Below, one piece after another: positions 8,336 to 11,396 of a stretch of 11,396 nucleotides of DNA. Positions within the stretch are counted from its first letter, which is position 1. Every line of letters begins with the position of its first letter. Origin of the DNA: Bacteroidales bacterium (GTDB lineage Bacteria; Bacteroidota; Bacteroidia; Bacteroidales; UBA7960); contig SKTA01000149.1 in the NCBI GenBank assembly GCA_007122745.1, forward strand, positions 1-11,396. The letters run 5' to 3'. The notes beneath the pieces were generated by a model that was not told the origin of the DNA, made no database searches, and saw nothing but the letters and a program-made list of their open reading frames with translations. The translations under genes and the position numbers were made by a program.

Positions 8336-9574
8336 TTACTTAGATGGGGGCTTTTTTGATCCTTTGGACTTACGTTTGCGCCGTTTCCCCTTGGATTTCC
8401 TTTGTGGTTTATCGAAACGGGTCAGGCTGTCCTCTAATCCGCTATTTCTGTTTTGCAGGTCATTTTCCAGTTGGATGTCGCCACCCGGACTTTCTTCAAT
8501 CAGTTCATCAGGCTCTTTTTTTGCAGCGTTCAGTTTCTGGATCTCTTTTACCCACTCTATATCTAGCATGATGATCCTTCCGGGATTATCCTTGTAGGAA
8601 TAACCAATTTGCTTATTAAGCACATCCATCTTTTGGAAAACGGCTGTTCCGGCTTTGGTTTTTAGTTCAACTTCCGTGTTGGGAAAGTCTTTGAGGATAT
8701 CTTCATAGCAGGCATTTTCATAGTTGATGCAACATTTCAGCTTGCTGCACTGGCCTGCCATTTTTTGAGGGTTCAGTGACAACTGTTGTGTGCGGGCACT
8801 GTTTGTTGAAACGGACCGAAACCTCGTAAGCCAGGTGGCACAGCAGAGCTCTCTTCCACATGAACCGATCCCTCCCAGACGGCTGGCCTCCTGACGCATG
8901 CCGATCTGACGCATCTCTATCCGGACACCAAAGGCATCAGCCAGATCACGGATCAGCTCACGAAAATCAACCCTGTCGTCGGCAGTATAATAAAAAATGG
9001 CCTTGGTGCGATCTCCCTGATACTCCACATCGCTGATCTTCATCTCCAGATTCAGCGCGCCTGCAATTTCGCGCGACCGGAACATCGTGCTGTCTTCCTG
9101 TTTAACTGCAGTGACCCATTTTTCAATGTCAGAAACTTTTGCTTTTCTGTAAACCCTTTTAAAATCATTGCTGCCTGGTTGCACCTTTTTTGATTTCATT
9201 TGCAACCTGACCACTTCACCTGTCAGGGTAACAATGCCGATGTCGTGACCCGGAGAAGCCTCGACAGCAACAATGTCACCGGTTCTGAGATCCAGTTCCG
9301 GAGGCGCAGTAAAAAACTCCTTGCGGCTGTTTTTAAAGCGCACCTCAACAAAGCTGGAAGGGGGAAATGTGTCGGGAGTCTTGATGTTCTTCAGCCAGTC
9401 GAAAGCATCCAATTTGTTACATGAATGCCGAAAAACATCCAGCTGGCGCGTGTGTGGCTGAGGTGCACAATGACATCCCCTTGATAAAAATGCTTGTTGT
9501 TTATCCTTTTCCAAAACAGAAATATTATGACTTACAAATTTACGAAATTCTTCCGGTTTATCCAGTTTTAACAT
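8336..9574 (-). CDS. ricT: RicT/PSP1 domain Fe-S cysteine-rich regulatory protein
   Basis: The 412-residue cytoplasmic protein has a PSP1 domain (about 74-220) beginning VEVRFKNSRKEFF and GDIVAVEASPGHDIGIVTLTGE. The domain is followed by the RicT cysteine signature: C239-x4-C244-C245, then C276-x4-C281-C282, and C289. Further cysteines at C34, C36 and C52 lie in an N-terminal extension (SRGCHC; RHSCNKLDAFDWLKNI). In Bacillus subtilis RicT forms an Fe-S complex with RicA and RicF that promotes RNase Y-dependent mRNA maturation; neither partner is visible here, so the Bacteroidota role is unknown. The C-terminus (about 389-412) is strongly basic and looks unstructured. The ATG at 9574 lies 17 bp inside the 3' end of holB, suggesting translational coupling. 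Its stop is 10 bp before gldH. Confidence 0.9.
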   Translation of the reverse strand: MLKLDKPEEFRKFVSHNISVLEKDKQQAFLSRGCHCAPQPHTRQLDVFRHSCNKLDAFDWLKNIKTPDTFPPSSFVEVRFKNSRKEFFTAPPELDLRTGDIVAVEASPGHDIGIVTLTGEVVRLQMKSKKVQPGSNDFKRVYRKAKVSDIEKWVTAVKQEDSTMFRSREIAGALNLEMKISDVEYQGDRTKAIFYYTADDRVDFRELIRDLADAFGVRIEMRQIGMRQEASRLGGIGSCGRELCCATWLTRFRSVSTNSARTQQLSLNPQKMAGQCSKLKCCINYENACYEDILKDFPNTEVELKTKAGTAVFQKMDVLNKQIGYSYKDNPGRIIMLDIEWVKEIQKLNAAKKEPDELIEESPGGDIQLENDLQNRNSGLEDSLTRFDKPQRKSKGKRRKRKSKGSKKPPSK

Positions 9575-10694
9575 GCATTAGCCTGTGAAGTTTAAATGAC
9601 AGGTCTGCAAACAGGATCTTTGGATTGGCATTTCGCTCAATATGAAAGATGGCTTCGTTGAAAGCCTCTACAATGGCAATGGCGTTATTGTGATGGATGA
9701 AACGGGAGAACTTGCTGAGGAAATCAAGCTCTTCTCCCTTAAACCTAATCAGATCATTGGCATTATAATTGTGCAAAAGGCACATTCTGAAAATGCGCAA
9801 ACCATACTGACAAAAGGATTTTTGTTTCTCCCTGCCGGCCTGTGCTGTTTTTTCCACCCATTTCAGAATGTTTCCCGCTTCATTTTTATAACATAACCGC
9901 ATCCATTCCCGAAATGAGTTAAAGTCAGCAAGGTGTTCATCTCCCTCTTTGACCAGTTTCAGTGCCTCAGTATATAAGCCTCCCGATATAAATGCGATTT
10001 GCGCAGCGGTGTCTGCATCCATCGTGTGCTTTTCTGTCAAAGCTTTTTTTACTGCTTCCTCGCCGGGAAGCGGCACCTTAAGGATCTGTGTACGGGACAA
10101 GATGGTATTGATGATCCGCTCTTTGTTCTCCGAAATCAGAAGAAATAAAGTCCCTTCAGGTGGTTCTTCCAGAATTTTCAGCAACTTGGGTGCTGCCTGG
10201 TAGGAAAGCTTTTCGATCATATACATCACTACGATCTTATAGGGGCTCTCATAAGCCTTTAATCCTAAATTCCTGATGATGTCGTTGCAGTCCTCAGCAT
10301 TTATGATTGCTTGTTTGTTTTCAATTCCAAGCGCTTCCAGCCAGTCAAAATATTCAAAATAGGGCGTCTGGCTGATCTTTTTTCGCCAGTCCGACAAAAA
10401 CAGCTTGCTGCTTACCTTCTCTTTATGCTCCTTGTTTGGTGCCGATGGAAAAATAAAATGGAGGTCAGGATGCTCATATTTATTAAATTTCAAACAGGAT
10501 GGGCAGGTTCCGCAAGCATCAAGGTCACCTTTGTTGCGACATTGCACGAAGCGTGCATAAGCCAGTGCCAAAGCCAATGTGCCATTGCCCTGTTGGCCCA
10601 AAAAAAGCTGGGCATGACTAATGCGTTGGTTTTTAATGTTTGAAATGAGCCTTTTTATGATGAGCTCTTGGCCAATGACATCCTGAAAATACAT
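9558..10694 (-). CDS. holB: DNA polymerase III subunit delta prime (clamp loader)
   Basis: This 378-residue AAA+ clamp-loader subunit acts with delta and DnaX (tau/gamma) to load the beta sliding clamp. It opens MYFQDVIGQE and shows the delta-prime/DnaX zinc module: C52, then C61-x2-C64-x2-C67 (CGTCPSC). The P-loop is degenerate: GQQGNGTLA (33-41) has T where the Walker A lysine would be, as expected for a delta prime that does not hydrolyse ATP. Other landmarks are the clamp-loader-type KLLKILEEPPEGTLFLLI (170-187) and LSRTQ (199-203), the SRC-type arginine-finger motif. The C-terminal helical domain is divergent. It is the first gene of the six-gene minus-strand cluster, preceded by a promoter candidate at 10760-10730, and overlaps ricT by 17 bp. 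Confidence 0.93.
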   Translation of the reverse strand: MYFQDVIGQELIIKRLISNIKNQRISHAQLFLGQQGNGTLALALAYARFVQCRNKGDLDACGTCPSCLKFNKYEHPDLHFIFPSAPNKEHKEKVSSKLFLSDWRKKISQTPYFEYFDWLEALGIENKQAIINAEDCNDIIRNLGLKAYESPYKIVVMYMIEKLSYQAAPKLLKILEEPPEGTLFLLISENKERIINTILSRTQILKVPLPGEEAVKKALTEKHTMDADTAAQIAFISGGLYTEALKLVKEGDEHLADFNSFREWMRLCYKNEAGNILKWVEKTAQAGREKQKSFCQYGLRIFRMCLLHNYNANDLIRFKGEELDFLSKFSRFIHHNNAIAIVEAFNEAIFHIERNANPKILFADLSFKLHRLMHVKTG

Positions 10695-10729
10695 AAATGG
10701 TTGAATAAAGCATTTGAAATCCTATACAA

Positions 10730-10760
10730 CAAACCTACCTTATTTTTTTAAAATGACCAA
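10730..10760 (-). promoter_or_regulatory. Bacteroidota-type promoter for the holB-recO cluster
   Basis: Read on the minus strand, TAGGTTTG (10737-10730) is an exact match to the -7 consensus TAnnTTTG. TTG (10760-10758) lies 20 nt upstream, fitting the -33 element and its usual spacing. Transcription would start near 10724, leaving a leader of about 30 nt before the holB ATG at 10694. The match is by eye; no start site is measured. Confidence 0.7.
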
Positions 10761-10776
10761 GCATAAGCGTCATTTT
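10750..10776. repeat. Inverted repeat overlapping the -33 element of the holB promoter
   Basis: The arms AAAATGAC (10750-10757) and GTCATTTT (10769-10776) are perfect complements. An inner GC/GC pair (61-62 with 67-68 of the 10700s) closes an ATAA loop, leaving CAA (10758-10760) unpaired on one side. Those three bases are the complement of the -33 TTG. There is no T-run after the stem on either strand, so it is not a convincing terminator. An operator or chance symmetry are the options. Confidence 0.5.
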
Positions 10777-10793
10777 GCAAGAATGTGGCATGT

Positions 10794-10886
10794 TCGATTA
10801 TCGATTTTCGATGATCGATAAAAAAGCTCAAAGCTCGAAAGGAAGATCTGAGAGTTGGGGACTGGGATCTGGGAACTGAGAGCTGA
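10794..10886. repeat. Degenerate heptanucleotide tandem-repeat array in three blocks
   Basis: The stretch is almost wholly divisible into 7-bp units. Block 1 (10794-10821) is four TCGATNN units: TCGATTA, TCGATTT, TCGATGA, TCGATAA. After one extra A, block 2 (10823-10843) is two perfect AAAGCTC units and a weaker GAAAGGA. After another A, block 3 (10845-10886) is six GRNYTGR units: GATCTGA, GAGTTGG, GGACTGG, GATCTGG, GAACTGA, GAGCTGA. The array holds no plausible gene. It lies between the divergent promoters. Its origin (slippage, mobile repeat or protein-binding array) is unknown. Confidence 0.8.
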
Positions 10887-10943
10887 GGCAGTTTTGACAA
10901 CAGGGGTAAGGACAGCACTTGGGCTGTCCAAAACCAGACATAA

Positions 10944-11022
10944 CCACTGCCAGTGGCATACGGATTACAAATACGCACCAGCGAAGAATCCCTCAGCTAG
11001 CTAACAGATTCTTCACTGGTGC
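10944..11022. repeat. Cluster of three consecutive inverted repeats (REP- or MITE-like element)
   Basis: Three hairpin-forming units follow one another. The first is CCACTG-C-CAGTGG (10944-10956), perfect. The second is CGGATT-ACA-AATACG (10961-10975), with one mismatch. The third is a large stem with 16-nt arms, GCACCAGCGAAGAATC (10975-10990) and GATTCTTCACTGGTGC (11007-11022), with 15 of 16 positions complementary and a 16-nt loop containing the palindrome AGCTAGCT (10995-11002). No T-run follows the large stem on the plus strand, and on the minus strand the next bases are GTATTTG, so it is a poor intrinsic terminator. A repetitive extragenic palindromic or non-autonomous transposon-like element is plausible, but copy number elsewhere is not visible. 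Confidence 0.7.
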
Positions 11023-11155
11023 TCTGATCTGAGAACAGGTATCAGTAACATTTCAATTAAATAAACGTATAAATAAGTATTAAAGCATCAAGAACAAATA
11101 GAGCAAAGCATATAAACATCATATTATCAGTATAATAAAAAAAATAAAAAAATAA

Positions 11156-11184
11156 TTTTATATTAAAAAATATTTGTACCTTTG
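11156..11184 (+). promoter_or_regulatory. Bacteroidota-type promoter for the rightward gene
   Basis: TACCTTTG (11177-11184) exactly fits the -7 consensus TAnnTTTG. TTTT (11156-11159), in an AT-rich tract, may serve as the -33 element with a 17-nt spacer, slightly shorter than usual. The predicted start near 11191 leaves a leader of about 25 nt before the ATG at 11216. Confidence 0.7.
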
Positions 11185-11215
11185 CAGACTTTTTTATGCA
11201 CGAAATTGATATTTC

Positions 11216-11396
11216 ATGATCAATCAACGAAAAAGAATTCTTCTATTCGTTGCCATTCCCATACTGCTTATGTTTGGAATGATCACTGTCCGGAACTTTA
11301 AAACGGACAGCGGTTTTGTAATGGAAGAAGAGATACACAAGGTACCCGACCTCTCAGATATTCTGGAGCGCGGCGTACTGCGTGCCGCCACAGACT
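11216..11396 (+). CDS. N-terminus of a membrane-anchored or secreted substrate-binding-domain protein, possibly MltF-like (3' truncated by the window)
   Basis: Sixty codons are visible, from ATG at 11216 to the window edge, with no stop. A basic start (MINQRKR) leads into a hydrophobic segment (about 8-25: ILLFVAIPILLMFGMITV) that is a signal peptide or anchor; there is no lipobox cysteine. After a short linker the protein reads DLSDILERGVLRAATD (45-60). This is the usual opening of a family 3 solute-binding domain (I-x-x-RG-x-LR-x-x-T). In Bacteroidota this arrangement often belongs to MltF-type lytic transglycosylases, which join such a domain to an SLT domain and cleave peptidoglycan. That would be a sensible neighbour for a PBP1A operon, but the SLT domain lies beyond the window, so a plain solute-binding protein remains possible. 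Confidence 0.65.
   Translation, partial: MINQRKRILLFVAIPILLMFGMITVRNFKTDSGFVMEEEIHKVPDLSDILERGVLRAATD

Larger units (their letters stand above)
10695..11215. other. Gene-free divergent intergenic region
   Basis: These 521 bases separate holB (leftward) from the substrate-binding-domain gene (rightward). From left to right they hold the holB promoter and its inverted repeat, the heptad array, the inverted-repeat cluster, a very AT-rich stretch (about 11041-11170) in which I see no gene or RNA, and the rightward promoter. A 76-codon minus-strand open frame at 10748-10978 reads through the repeats and is not credible as a gene. Confidence 0.8.

Noticed and set aside
10798..10821. TTATCGAT / ATCGATAA stem-loop as an independent hairpin
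   Set aside because: It follows automatically from the self-complementary TCGA core of the four TCGATNN heptads, so it is not separate evidence of a selected structure.
10748..10978. Minus-strand open frame of 76 codons between holB and the rightward gene
   Set aside because: Its translation simply reads through the hairpin cluster and heptad array (repeating S, L, P and Q), and it covers the holB promoter.
10845..11034. Direct repeat GATCTGAGA (10845-10853 and 11026-11034) as a target-site duplication around the hairpin element
   Set aside because: The left copy is part of the heptad array, so it does not cleanly bound the hairpins, and a 9-base match over this distance is weak evidence.

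Overview
The window comes from the chromosome of a member of the Bacteroidota. The evidence is the gene content (GldH gliding lipoprotein, PorZ-type type IX secretion component, two-domain RicT/PSP1 protein, neopullulanase-type GH13 enzyme), weak or absent Shine-Dalgarno sequences, and two promoters of the Bacteroidota form (TAnnTTTG at -7). The closest order cannot be fixed from sequence alone; the relatively long porZ, recO and gldH products fit a Bacteroidales or Marinilabiliales-like organism.

Layout. Bases 1-425 hold the 3' end of a plus-strand gene that looks like an ATP-cone/Mrr-type nuclease-domain protein. It is followed by a complete secreted GH13 alpha-glucan hydrolase (492-2369, +). 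Converging on it is a compact minus-strand cluster that is read holB -> ricT -> gldH -> pbp1A -> porZ -> recO (10694 down to 2398). holB and ricT overlap by 17 bp and the other gaps are 10-46 bp, so the six genes are probably one transcription unit. A good promoter candidate lies at 10760-10730. To the right is a gene-free stretch of about 520 bp, and then the first 60 codons of a plus-strand gene with a strong promoter, probably an MltF-like or other substrate-binding-domain envelope protein.

How the genes work together. The operon mixes replication and repair (clamp-loader delta prime, RecO), an Fe-S cysteine-rich RNA-processing regulator family (RicT), and cell envelope biogenesis (PBP1A for peptidoglycan, GldH and PorZ for gliding/type IX secretion). 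The combination looks like a housekeeping growth and envelope unit.

The least ordinary part is the divergent intergenic region 10695-11215. It holds a run of about 13 degenerate 7-bp units in three sequence blocks (10794-10886), followed by three consecutive inverted repeats, the largest a 16-bp arm pair with one mismatch (10975-11022). An inverted repeat also overlaps the -33 element of the holB promoter. I saw no CRISPR array, tRNA, rRNA, insertion-sequence transposase or phage gene.
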